A DNA stretch of 64,000 bases, taken from NCBI GenBank assembly GCA_016840025.1, contig JAEOTF010000041.1:34029-98028 (forward strand). The letters run 5' to 3'. Position 1 is the first letter of the stretch; every line of letters begins with the position of its first letter. The notes under the pieces were generated by a model, which was not told the origin of the DNA, did no database searches, and saw nothing but the letters and a program-made list of their open reading frames with translations. Positions 19,427-28,269 of the stretch are shown piece by piece. The translations under genes and the position numbers were made by a program. Source of the DNA: Candidatus Hodarchaeota archaeon (GTDB lineage: Archaea > Asgardarchaeota > Heimdallarchaeia > Hodarchaeales > YT1-039).

Positions 19427-19918
19427 ATGATGGAGATAGAAGTAGTTTCAGTTGAAAATCCTGAGAATAAGTTTCAAGTTTGCATAGGGCAAGGGAATTT
19501 CTCGATTTTCGCGACTGATGAGATTTTCCGCTCACTCCTTACTTGTGTGCCCCAAATCAAAACAGCAGTTGCGATGAATGAGGCTGTTCCAAAATTAACT
19601 CGTGTAACAGGTAATTCTAATGAACTCAAAGATCTTGCTGCGCAGAATTGCCTCAAAATAGGCGCAGGTCATGTATTTGTCATTATGATGGATGCTGCTT
19701 TTCCAATTAATGTTCTCCCTGTGCTAAAGGCACATCCATGCGTTGTAAATCTTTATGTCGCCAGTGCTAATCCACTTCATGTCCTAGTGGCGAAAACTGA
19801 CTTAGGAAAGGCAATAGTAGGGGTTGTTGACGGAGCCGCTGCAACAGCAATTGAAAATGACGCTCAGAAAGCAGAAAGGCGAGAACTTGTCACAAAAATC
19901 GGATATGATGTCCCCTAA
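19427..19918 (+). CDS. adenosine-specific kinase family protein (PF04008)
   Basis: 163 residues, the full family length. Characteristic segments are VENPENKFQVCIGQGNFSIFATDEIFRSLL, AVAMNEAVPKLTRVTGNS, IGAGHVFVIMMDAAFPINVLPVLK and the glycine-rich GKAIVGVVDGAAA near the C-terminus. The family, best known from a crystal structure of a Pyrobaculum member, binds adenosine/AMP; its physiological role is unsettled. ATG at 19427 or the adjacent ATG at 19430. It stands alone on the plus strand. Confidence 0.88.
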   Translation: MMEIEVVSVENPENKFQVCIGQGNFSIFATDEIFRSLLTCVPQIKTAVAMNEAVPKLTRVTGNSNELKDLAAQNCLKIGAGHVFVIMMDAAFPINVLPVLKAHPCVVNLYVASANPLHVLVAKTDLGKAIVGVVDGAAATAIENDAQKAERRELVTKIGYDVP

Positions 19919-20057
19919 TAATCTGATTCAATCGCAAACTTTTTTTAATTAGCAAGTGTGATAGAATTTATTAACGCGAAAGAGTCATTTGCGATTAAGA
20001 GGTAATAAATACTCAAGTATCAGATAATAAAAGAGCCATTATCGGAGAACTTTCATT

Positions 20058-20561
20058 ATGTTTAACGTAAAACGCTTTGATGCGGTCTTAGCGAAAGTCG
20101 TCAAGGCCGAGGGTGGAATCAAGAAGGTTATTTTAGTAGATCGAACTGGTCTTACTATAGCTCACGTCTCAAAATTCTCTTATTATCCAATTGATGTTGA
20201 TGGCATTGGTGCTATCGCATCAGCTGTTTTTTGTGCTTCCGAGGAACAAGGTAACAACCTCGATATTGGGGAGCTCGGCTTAGTGTCAAGTGAATTTGAA
20301 AATGGCAAAATTTTTGCTTCCTCCTGTGGAAAAGGCGTCTTATGTGTGATATCTGACGAAGATGTGAACATAGGAATGGTTCGGCTCGTTATGCGAAAAG
20401 CGTCCGACGAGTTATCCGGCATGCTTGAAGAGTTTCTTGCGGGCCGACCTGGAGGAGTTGTTCCCGCAGCAGCACCAGCAGCAACTGGAGCAGCGGCAGC
20501 GGACAGTTCTCTTGAAAAGGATGAATTAGAAGCCGCTCTTCGTGAACTAGAGAAATTTTGA
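20058..20561 (+). CDS. Roadblock/LC7 domain protein
   Basis: 167 residues. Residues about 1-125 form a Roadblock/LC7 fold: helix FDAVLAKVVKAEGGIKKVILVDRTGLTIAHVS, then DVDGIGAIASAVFCASEEQGNNL, strands LGLVSSEFENGKIFASSCGKGVLCVISD, and helix GMVRLVMRKASDELSGMLEEFL. An Ala/Pro-rich linker (about 133-150) leads to an acidic tail. Roadblock proteins dimerise and bind small GTPases in eukaryotes, bacteria (MglB) and Asgard archaea; the GTPase at 5027-5635 is the only candidate partner in this window, though not adjacent. ATG at 20058. Confidence 0.9.
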   Translation: MFNVKRFDAVLAKVVKAEGGIKKVILVDRTGLTIAHVSKFSYYPIDVDGIGAIASAVFCASEEQGNNLDIGELGLVSSEFENGKIFASSCGKGVLCVISDEDVNIGMVRLVMRKASDELSGMLEEFLAGRPGGVVPAAAPAATGAAAADSSLEKDELEAALRELEKF

Positions 20562-20636
20562 AGCTATTTCCGCTTTCTCTCTAACGATGGCTCTTTATTT
20601 TATCCAGAAGTAATTGACTCTCTTCCAAAAATTAGC

Positions 20637-20740
20637 GGGCGAGTGGTCTAGATAGCGAAGCCGTAAGAATTCGCCTTGTGTGGTATGATATCTGGTTTGG
20701 GTCCAGAAGGTCGTCGGTTCAAATCCGGCCTCGCCCACCA
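20637..20740 (+). tRNA. tRNA-Pro (anticodon UGG) with a D-loop intron, CCA encoded
   Basis: Acceptor stem GGGCGAG/CTCGCCC is perfect, discriminator A and CCA are encoded. The T arm is GTCGG-TTCAAAT-CCGGC, the anticodon arm is TCTGG-TTTGGGT-CCAGA with anticodon TGG, and the variable loop is AGGTC. The D arm is interrupted by 28 extra bases (20653-20680) between G15-A16 and the GG of the D loop; removing them leaves a standard 73-base tRNA plus CCA. The insert folds as a hairpin GCGAA/TTCGC. Mature D arm GTCT-AGATGGTA-TGAT matches eukaryote/archaeal Pro tRNAs. Confidence 0.93.
20653..20680 (+). other. non-canonical tRNA intron in the D loop
   Basis: 28 bases, with an internal 5-bp stem GCGAA/TTCGC and a 10-base loop. 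Exact ends can slide by one base because T occurs at both junctions. A relaxed bulge-helix-bulge for the archaeal splicing endonuclease is likely but I could not establish strict 3-4-3 geometry by eye. Confidence 0.75.
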
Positions 20741-20743
20741 TAC

Positions 20744-20750
20744 TTTTTTT
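20744..20750 (+). terminator. oligo-T terminator after tRNA-Pro
   Basis: Seven consecutive T start four bases after the CCA end, the usual archaeal termination signal for a short RNA gene. Confidence 0.6.
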
Positions 20751-21253
20751 AGACTAATAGAATTAGTATGTCTCTTAATTGCTGATTATTAGTGTGGATG
20801 CTAGCAAAAAATGTCAGTGTCGGTACTGTTACTTTTCTTATAGCATGCTTTGTCATAGAGTTGTCTGAGGAGAACAAGAAATAATGCGAATGGGTCAGTC
20901 TTTAAGAATGGGTCTGTCAAAGAGTGCTCTTCCTACGCTCAATAAGGGTTCATGTATGTTTGATTTTCCCTATCTTCGTCTTAAAGCCACCTTAATCCTA
21001 TTCCTGAGCCATTATAACCTTTTTATGAGCAATATTATTAATAATTGATTAAAAAGAGAATTTAACAAGAAATCTTATGCTTATTCCCAGAGTTAATCTC
21101 TTTTGGGAGTAGGGATTGACTTATTTGGGGTTAGGACATACCTTGCTTGAAGGGATTGACATGAGACAAACCCATTTTATTTGGCTATGGAGTATGGTGG
21201 TTTTGCTCATTCTCCCCATTTTACTACAACGGTTGGAGGCTAAATATTAGTGA
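20751..21253. other. intergenic stretch beside transposase remnants
   Basis: About 500 bases with no supported gene. A 54-codon open frame at 20884-21048 has no recognisable product. GGGATTGAC occurs twice (about 21112 and 21151), possibly a remnant of element ends. Confidence 0.4.
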
Positions 21254-21568
21254 AATGATCAAATAGACGCTTTTATCGTTGCGTTCTGTCTTATAGATGT
21301 ATATTCGCGTTATCTGGTCGCCCTTCGCTTGTTTCGACAGCAAACAGCGGCTAATGCTATACAGGTGGTCAAAACAGCAATCGCAGAGGTTGGAAAACCG
21401 CTGCAATTACAAACTGATAATGGAAGTCAATTTACCCCACGTCACCCCGGGCAAATCCACATGGGTATCAACTGTGAACGCCCTACTGATCGGTTTACTC
21501 TAGTTCCCAAACGAAAAAACGGCAGTAGAAGATTTTTAGCGCGTCTAAGGCGAATTTTGCGCAGCTAA
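21254..21568 (+). pseudogene. truncated DDE (rve-type) transposase fragment
   Basis: The open frame directly after a stop at 21251 reads a piece of an rve integrase core: CLIDVYSRYLVALRLF with the first catalytic Asp, then about 45 residues later LQTDNGSQFTPRH with the second Asp. The third catalytic residue (Glu) and the C-terminal half are missing; after QFTPRH the sequence loses similarity. There is no proper N-terminus. IS481/IS3-type elements have this layout. It is a dead relic. Confidence 0.75.
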
Positions 21569-21729
21569 TATGCAAGTCAACTCGGCAGTATTATGTCATT
21601 ACTTTCATGGCAGATTAATTACATAGGTATATCAACTTTGGAATAGGGTGTTTTGATTCTTTTGAGTTCTCTCCCTGATAACCTGTTCTTTGACGTCCAT
21701 TCACTCAACAGAGTTCTCTCTGGACCGCT

Positions 21730-22026
21730 TTAGCAGGCCCCGACAAATGCGAAAAACTTGGCCATTACCCGGCAAAGGGGAGAGGAGAGCCCGTCTTCTT
21801 CACTTTCACTCCTCCCCTCCAAACGGTTAAAAAGTGCCAATACCTTGAAGAAATCAGTGCGCGAACACGTTTTAATCTCTTCATTGAAGAGAAGGTTCGC
21901 GATGGTTGATGCTGAGTATCCAGTATATCGTCCGATTTCACTTGCCGACATCCCTTCTTTAATGTAGAGACGTTCAGCACGTTCCTTTGAAATCTCGTCT
22001 TTAGCGCTTCTTTTTTTGTCAGTCAT
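21730..22026 (-). CDS. small helix-turn-helix protein, possibly a transposase N-terminal remnant
   Basis: 98 residues. Residues about 15-50 (ERLYIKEGMSASEIGRYTGYSASTIANLL) are a clear resolvase/transposase-style helix-turn-helix; the tail has no recognised domain. The ATG at 22026 follows AAAGGTA. Given the adjacent transposase relic on the opposite strand it may be the DNA-binding part of a broken element, or a small regulator. I cannot decide between them. Confidence 0.55.
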   Translation of the reverse strand: MTDKKRSAKDEISKERAERLYIKEGMSASEIGRYTGYSASTIANLLFNEEIKTCSRTDFFKVLALFNRLEGRSESEEDGLSSPLCRVMAKFFAFVGAC

Positions 22027-22160
22027 ATTACCTTTTACGTTGGAAAGTATTTAAAACTATGAAGAACTTATAGTAAATCATTGTTCTTATAAGAAGATTC
22101 AGTAATTTTCTAAAAATTAATATCAATGAAAAAAAGAAGAAAAGAGAAGAGGGAGGAAGT

Positions 22161-25100
22161 TTACAGATATTTCTTCCGAACGAAGACATACCCTAATGTA
22201 CCAAAACCAACTACTGCACCAGCACCGAATATCAACAAAATCAATGCGGGTAACAGAGAGTCGTCAGAAGCAGAGTCGATCTTCAGAGTATAGATTTCAG
22301 TTGTTTTTACATTACCGAGGGCATCAGTCGCTTGGATGAAATAACGAAGTGTTCCTGCTTTAGTGTAAATCGTTGCACTGTATTGGTCAGAAATAGATTC
22401 TTCGGGAAGCATTGCCTCGGTGTTCCACGTTTCTGCCTCAGAGTCTTGGTAGAAGAGAGTGACGGATTGTACTCCGGACTCAGAATCTTGAACAGTAGCA
22501 TTGATTGTAATCGGATCGGCATTTGTCGGCGAAAAGGGCATAACTTCTCCTAAAACGATTGTTGGAGCGATTTCATCAATATAAATAGCCCCTGTCGTGC
22601 TGAATTCTGCTGCAACGATTCCTTTTGTTTCAAGCCTCTCCGCTTCGGAATAGTAGATCTCATTTTGATACATTGGTGAAACGGTGGCAGAGATTGCCGA
22701 AATTGAGCCTGATGTGAGAGCTGTGATAAGATACTTGATAGTTACCGCCGTAGTTTTGTCCAAACGGGGAATGAAAAATGCCACATGATCACTTTTTAGC
22801 CGGGCATGAGCGATACGAGCTGAGTCTTGAAGCAATGAATCGGTTTCGACACTATAGCCTGCAAGGATAGGATCGGTGACAATTAGGTAATTAAATGGAG
22901 TATCTAAGTTATTTGTGACTTTCAGAGTAACCTCGATCATTTCGCCTATCTCGATGTCTGTTTTCTTGGAATAAGTTCGAGTCAGAGTTATATCCGATTC
23001 TTCTTTGCTAGGAATGGAAGGAACCCTGTGGGAAGAAGATGAAAGTGAAAAGGCTCGGCGTTGTGTGGAGTCGAGGTCTACAGGGCCATATATCCTGCTG
23101 ACAATACCGGGTGCCTGATTTGTTAAATCAGTTCGAGCTGCAAAGCTGTAGGATATGAGAAAACCACCGATAACGGACGCTTCGGTTGTGGATTCAAATG
23201 TAAATGTTGCAGTCGCAGAGTTTTCTATGAGATCTATTGTTACAACAGGATCGGAGACTAGTTCCAAAGTTCCATAAGAGTAGGGGCTAATTGCAACATT
23301 GATAGGAATAGCTGGAGCATTCGTATCCACTTCTAGATGAACTGTGACTTCATAACTGTGTTTCTCAGGAGAACTTCCGTGAGCTGTTGAGAAGTTAATA
23401 GCTGGGTCATTACGGACATATTGTTCTAGCTCGAAGTGATAGAAAACATAGCCTGTCCCTGATTTAGAAATTGAAAGGGTATGAGAACCAACATCGGTAG
23501 GTAGGCTAATTCTCTTTGCTGCTTCATGAGTTGTTACATGGAAAGAATCCACAGTAGAGTCATCTAACAGTATATCAATGGTAGCGTCAACATCATCACT
23601 GACAAAATCGGCTACGGCAGTTAATGCCATCACAGCTGCGGCTGTATCAGCAGTATTACCCCAGCCCCATCGTGCTTGACGGGACATGAGCCACTCAACA
23701 GCTTGCATGACTTTGAGGAGATGATTCACCCCAGAAGTCTTGAGAATTCCCTGAATAGCTACAGCAGTGACCTCAATTGATCCACCGAGTGCATACCAAT
23801 ATGAAGCGTCACCCCAATGTATACCTGTCGAATCTGTGTTATGGTTTTCAGTTAACCAAGTTAAAAGGGTGGTTTGAAAATTGGAACGTAATGATGTGCC
23901 ACCGATGGAAGAAAGGACAAGTCCAGCGAAATATGCATTAGGATTACCTGCCCAGCTGCTTTCAAGGTAATTAAGGGCATTATCTACTTTTGTATGAGAT
24001 GTTAGAGAAGAATCCGCTGTCAATAACGCCCTTAGAGTGAAAGCAGTCAGTTCAGTAGTAGCAATCCGCCAAGTGTAGTAACCTGGACTCCAACTACCAT
24101 CGGAATCCTGCTTCTTGAATAGTAAGGAAATAGCTTTATTCATTAGTGAAGAATCGACTTCAAAGCCTGCAGATGAAACCAACCCAAGTCCATAAAGAAC
24201 ATAAGCGGTCATGAAAACATTGGTTTCATCTTTCCACCACCAACCCCATCCACCGTTGGGCTGTACCATTGAATAGACGCGAGCTATTCCAGTGATAATC
24301 ATGGAGCTGAGACGTTCGTCATCTTCAGATGTCAATTGGTCGGTTTCTTTTAAATATTGGTAGACTGTTACAGTTGGGAGAAGTTGACTCATTGTTTGCT
24401 CAATACAACCATAAGGATAGCCAACTAATCGTTCCCATCCTTCTAGTGTTGCTCCTTCTAATCCAGGAATTATTGTGAGCTTAGCAGAAACTGCAAGAGC
24501 ATCGGGATAGATTTCAAAGGGAATTTGAGTCATGTCAATTAGACCGGATTTTTCGGTTAGGAACTGAACTGCATTGGGTTTGATTTCGGTATATGCAACG
24601 AATCCATCGGATCTTCCATCGTCCGAATAAGCGATAAAGGTGATTTCAGCCATGCCTGGACTGAGAGCATAAACCGTCCAAGTAACCATTGTCAATCCAT
24701 TACTAATACTCATAATTCTTTGTTCTGGGTTATTCAATATCTGTACGTTAGTCATAGAGATGCTAAGGTTAGTTTCAGTGTTAGTGCCATAATTGAACAA
24801 TATAGCTGAGATCTTAAAGGTGTCATCTTGGGTTACAAATAACGGATTCTTAGACTGCAGGAAGAAATCGAGAAATGTCTTTACGGTGTATTTTACGAGA
24901 ACACCTTTTCCACCACAGGTGACAACTGCTCTAAGAGTCCATTCACCTATATTATCCGGAAGAATGACCTCTATAGAGGTAGATCCTGTGATTCCCACAG
25001 CGGGAAGCCATAAAGCGGTCTCTGGTAAATTCCTACGTACTTTTACATCTCTTTCTGCCGCTTGTTCACGCTCATTACCAGCAATAGCGGTGGGAGGCAC

Positions 25101-28007
25101 GTCAACATCTGCTTGGGCATATTCATACATCGCCCCTTCGGCCCACATTATAGGATACCCGTAATAATAATCGTCATAATAGAGATAGGGACCATACCAA
25201 CTATTCAAGGAGAACCAAGTGATCCTACCAACCACAAAGGACCATACATCATCTTCTGTAAAGACCTCATTTTCTGGTTCATCGTCCTCCTTGACACCAT
25301 AAACACTGGAATCAATGAGTGCTAGACTAGCTGAACCAGACAGAGGATTTCCTAAGTGGTCGGTTAACTCAATGTCAAAAGTTGCTGTTTCTCCAGGCTC
25401 ATAAACGTCTTTATTTGAGGAAATAAGTACTTCAATCCCGAATGTGATCTCTATTGTACATTGATCCATGTATAAATGACCTGAAGAGTCAATAGCAAAA
25501 GCATAAATCGTAATCTGGGGAGATAATTCGATCCCAATTGGCAATGTTATGGTGTTTGTCCCAGACAAAGTTTGAACAGTAATAATCCCTCGCTTAGCAA
25601 TTTCATAGTAAATAGGTCCAGATGCAGTGGCTCCGCTGAGTTCAAAGGTAATTGAGGCAGTTTCTCCTACCTTATAGGAGTCTTCTGCATGGATTTCTAA
25701 TTTTCCAGAGCTTCCAACAGTGAAGTGAATATATTCATAGCCTATATCCCAATCGGGGTCGCCATCAGCGTTACAGAGTACTGCAGTCGCCCAATAATAC
25801 CCTGTTGAGGCATATGCTGTAAGTGGAATAGAAATCATTTCCGTTCCGTCTACAGTGATAATTGCTTTCCCTAAATAATCGTACTCACTATCATAAACCG
25901 TAAGTCGAACCTTTCCAATCTCTGGATCCGTTGTCAAAGCATTTCTAAGGGATATGGAAACCTCTATGCCGTTATTCGGATTTATTACGTCGGGAATCTC
26001 CAAATCTAGATCAATAGCATTGTATTTTACCCATGGATGCCAATATGACTCACCTGTTCGTCCGTCTGAAGTTGTGGCTTTTAGTTTGATTCTGAATTCC
26101 TTATACCATGCTGCTACAGTAGGGTCAATAGGGATTGAATATGATCCTGAACCGCCTTCTACATCGAATTCCACGGTTGTAATTAATTTATCAAGAGACC
26201 AATAGTCATCGCCAGTGGAATAAACCTCTGCTTTGACCTTAGCATCTACAGGATCTACACGCCACCACCAATAAGAGTTAGAATCAAAAGCATAGACATT
26301 TACAGTCAGGTCAATTGGATCCCCAATAGCAGGACGATAATCTTGAACATATCCCCAGATATATAGATCGGGGCGGAGGCTAATAACCTTTGAAGATGTT
26401 ACGGATCGGTCTGCGGGATCGGTAACTGTAATATTAATCTCACAAGCATATCCATAAGAATCATCGGGAATTTTAAGAGCAGGTAAAGAAGCCTTCCCAT
26501 CTGCGTCAAGAGTTCCTGTTTTACTAGTCTTCAGGGTTTTGTCGATGTAAATTTTGGCTTCAAATGTCCCATCAGTAACAGGTTTGCCAAAGTAATAAGT
26601 AGCAACGAAATCACCTTTCAGAGTTTTCCCAGGAGCGACATAATCGGGAGCATTAATCTCAATCTCAAAAGCTGGACGTTGATACTTATCAACAGGGATA
26701 ACTCGAACCTCTGTCACACCATTGACAGTAAAAGAGAGACCATAATCTCCAAGCTCAGCGTCCTCATCTAAAGGAATAAAGAATGAGAGAACACCTAATT
26801 GATCGGTGTTCTTTACATCATGAAAAATTTTGAAGCCCTGTGGGTCAGTGAGCTCAAGCTCCACGGGCACATTAGCAGCAACTTCTCTGCTCGCATTGAG
26901 AAAACTACTTTCCCATAGTAGCAAACGGACTAAAACATCTTGACCAGGTTGATAAATTGGCTTATCTGTCGTGATTACGAAATCATACAAACCATCCCAG
27001 TCGTAAGGATCGTACCAATAATAGTAGTCCTCGGTGTTTGAACCAGAGGTCTTAATTGTGAGCCATTGATAGGTAGTAAGGACAGAATCCTCATAAGTAA
27101 TCTCTAGAATCACATATCCCCAAGAGTATGGGGACCAGTAATCGCCTTGCTCCACTTCGGGAACATTAAATTGAGCGATGGCTAATCCATCAGCATTACT
27201 TTCACCGTAATAAAGATTAGTAGTAGTTTGTTCTTCATCCCAGCCCGTGCTAAGGGTCATATTAGCTGTGGCACCACTAATAGGAGTGAAATCAGTTGTA
27301 TTGAAGATAGCAGCATAACTCAGGACAGAATCGCCTTCACTCCAAGTATAGGGCACTCGCCATAGAGCAGCAACCTTGGCTACTTGAATCGTTTTGATCG
27401 AAGCACCGTACCAATAGTAGTAATCCTTCACGTTGGGAAGCGAGGCATAAATTGTGAAAAAGCCTTCACTATCGGGCTGAAAACTAAATAGAGCTTCACC
27501 GTCTATATTAGTAGTAATTATGGTTTCATATACTACATCTGGTTCTTTGTACGGAAGACGATCATAGAAGGGGCAATAGTACCACCACATCTCGCCAGCA
27601 AATATGGTTACATTAACATTGATCCCTGCCTGAGGTACGAAATTATCAGTTACTTGAACAATACCATGAACTTGTTGATCTGGAGAATAAGTCGCACGGT
27701 CAGTATCAACATTTACTACAAGATTATCAGAAGAGGAGGACCTTGTCTCCCCTCGTTGAGTTGAAGAAGTAGAAAATCGATCATATAGGCTGGATGCTTC
27801 CTCACCATAGAAAAAATCTATAGGAGGAGCATCGGCAGCCTCTACCTCCGCATCTAGAGGAAGAGTTAGGGCTTTGTCAAGCGAAAAGTCTGATATAGCT
27901 TGTTGTGCAGAAATGACCCCCTGAACAGATTGAGGGGTGATTAATAACGATCCACCAGTCATTAATAACAGGATAACGCAACTGAAGACTTGTATAAAAC
28001 GATTCAT
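22161..28007 (-). CDS. membrane-anchored alpha-2-macroglobulin family protein with thioester
   Basis: About 1,948 residues. A signal peptide (hydrophobic FIQVFSCVILLLMTGGSLLI) begins at ATG 28007; TTG 28016 is the alternative. Residues about 80-900 are repeated beta-rich macroglobulin (MG/MG2-like) domains with YKPGQxV-type openings (TDKPIYQPGQDVLVRLLLW). ITGSTSIEVILPDNIGEWTLRAVV marks the A2M core. The thioester motif YGCIEQ lies at about residue 1200 and starts an alpha-alpha helical thioester domain (GGWGWWWKDETNVFMTAYVLYGLG). Beta-sandwich domains follow and the C-terminus has one membrane helix then RKKYL. Family members trap proteases or label targets covalently; a surface defence role is inferred. 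A protease gene lies next upstream. Confidence 0.92.
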   Translation of the reverse strand: MNRFIQVFSCVILLLMTGGSLLITPQSVQGVISAQQAISDFSLDKALTLPLDAEVEAADAPPIDFFYGEEASSLYDRFSTSSTQRGETRSSSSDNLVVNVDTDRATYSPDQQVHGIVQVTDNFVPQAGINVNVTIFAGEMWWYYCPFYDRLPYKEPDVVYETIITTNIDGEALFSFQPDSEGFFTIYASLPNVKDYYYWYGASIKTIQVAKVAALWRVPYTWSEGDSVLSYAAIFNTTDFTPISGATANMTLSTGWDEEQTTTNLYYGESNADGLAIAQFNVPEVEQGDYWSPYSWGYVILEITYEDSVLTTYQWLTIKTSGSNTEDYYYWYDPYDWDGLYDFVITTDKPIYQPGQDVLVRLLLWESSFLNASREVAANVPVELELTDPQGFKIFHDVKNTDQLGVLSFFIPLDEDAELGDYGLSFTVNGVTEVRVIPVDKYQRPAFEIEINAPDYVAPGKTLKGDFVATYYFGKPVTDGTFEAKIYIDKTLKTSKTGTLDADGKASLPALKIPDDSYGYACEINITVTDPADRSVTSSKVISLRPDLYIWGYVQDYRPAIGDPIDLTVNVYAFDSNSYWWWRVDPVDAKVKAEVYSTGDDYWSLDKLITTVEFDVEGGSGSYSIPIDPTVAAWYKEFRIKLKATTSDGRTGESYWHPWVKYNAIDLDLEIPDVINPNNGIEVSISLRNALTTDPEIGKVRLTVYDSEYDYLGKAIITVDGTEMISIPLTAYASTGYYWATAVLCNADGDPDWDIGYEYIHFTVGSSGKLEIHAEDSYKVGETASITFELSGATASGPIYYEIAKRGIITVQTLSGTNTITLPIGIELSPQITIYAFAIDSSGHLYMDQCTIEITFGIEVLISSNKDVYEPGETATFDIELTDHLGNPLSGSASLALIDSSVYGVKEDDEPENEVFTEDDVWSFVVGRITWFSLNSWYGPYLYYDDYYYGYPIMWAEGAMYEYAQADVDVPPTAIAGNEREQAAERDVKVRRNLPETALWLPAVGITGSTSIEVILPDNIGEWTLRAVVTCGGKGVLVKYTVKTFLDFFLQSKNPLFVTQDDTFKISAILFNYGTNTETNLSISMTNVQILNNPEQRIMSISNGLTMVTWTVYALSPGMAEITFIAYSDDGRSDGFVAYTEIKPNAVQFLTEKSGLIDMTQIPFEIYPDALAVSAKLTIIPGLEGATLEGWERLVGYPYGCIEQTMSQLLPTVTVYQYLKETDQLTSEDDERLSSMIITGIARVYSMVQPNGGWGWWWKDETNVFMTAYVLYGLGLVSSAGFEVDSSLMNKAISLLFKKQDSDGSWSPGYYTWRIATTELTAFTLRALLTADSSLTSHTKVDNALNYLESSWAGNPNAYFAGLVLSSIGGTSLRSNFQTTLLTWLTENHNTDSTGIHWGDASYWYALGGSIEVTAVAIQGILKTSGVNHLLKVMQAVEWLMSRQARWGWGNTADTAAAVMALTAVADFVSDDVDATIDILLDDSTVDSFHVTTHEAAKRISLPTDVGSHTLSISKSGTGYVFYHFELEQYVRNDPAINFSTAHGSSPEKHSYEVTVHLEVDTNAPAIPINVAISPYSYGTLELVSDPVVTIDLIENSATATFTFESTTEASVIGGFLISYSFAARTDLTNQAPGIVSRIYGPVDLDSTQRRAFSLSSSSHRVPSIPSKEESDITLTRTYSKKTDIEIGEMIEVTLKVTNNLDTPFNYLIVTDPILAGYSVETDSLLQDSARIAHARLKSDHVAFFIPRLDKTTAVTIKYLITALTSGSISAISATVSPMYQNEIYYSEAERLETKGIVAAEFSTTGAIYIDEIAPTIVLGEVMPFSPTNADPITINATVQDSESGVQSVTLFYQDSEAETWNTEAMLPEESISDQYSATIYTKAGTLRYFIQATDALGNVKTTEIYTLKIDSASDDSLLPALILLIFGAGAVVGFGTLGYVFVRKKYL

Positions 28008-28269
28008 CTTTCTCAAATGAGACCACCTAGCATAAACATTCTACTAATAACTGATCTATAATCATATGTCAAACTCATTATGTTCGAAAAGACAATTTGA
28101 TGACTTAAATCAGTATTTATCAATAATGGAATAAAAGAGAATAGGGAAGAAAGTGTGAATCCTTTTTTCTAAAGACACTTAAAGATACTTTTTTTATCGA
28201 AAAAATTGAAATAAACGAATAAATGGGATATCCTTTGGAAACAACTCTTTTGATAGGTGATATAAGGAT

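Noticed and set aside
20884..21048. 54-codon frame after tRNA-Pro (MRMGQSLRMGLSKS)
   Set aside because: No ribosome site or family, and the neighbourhood is relic DNA.
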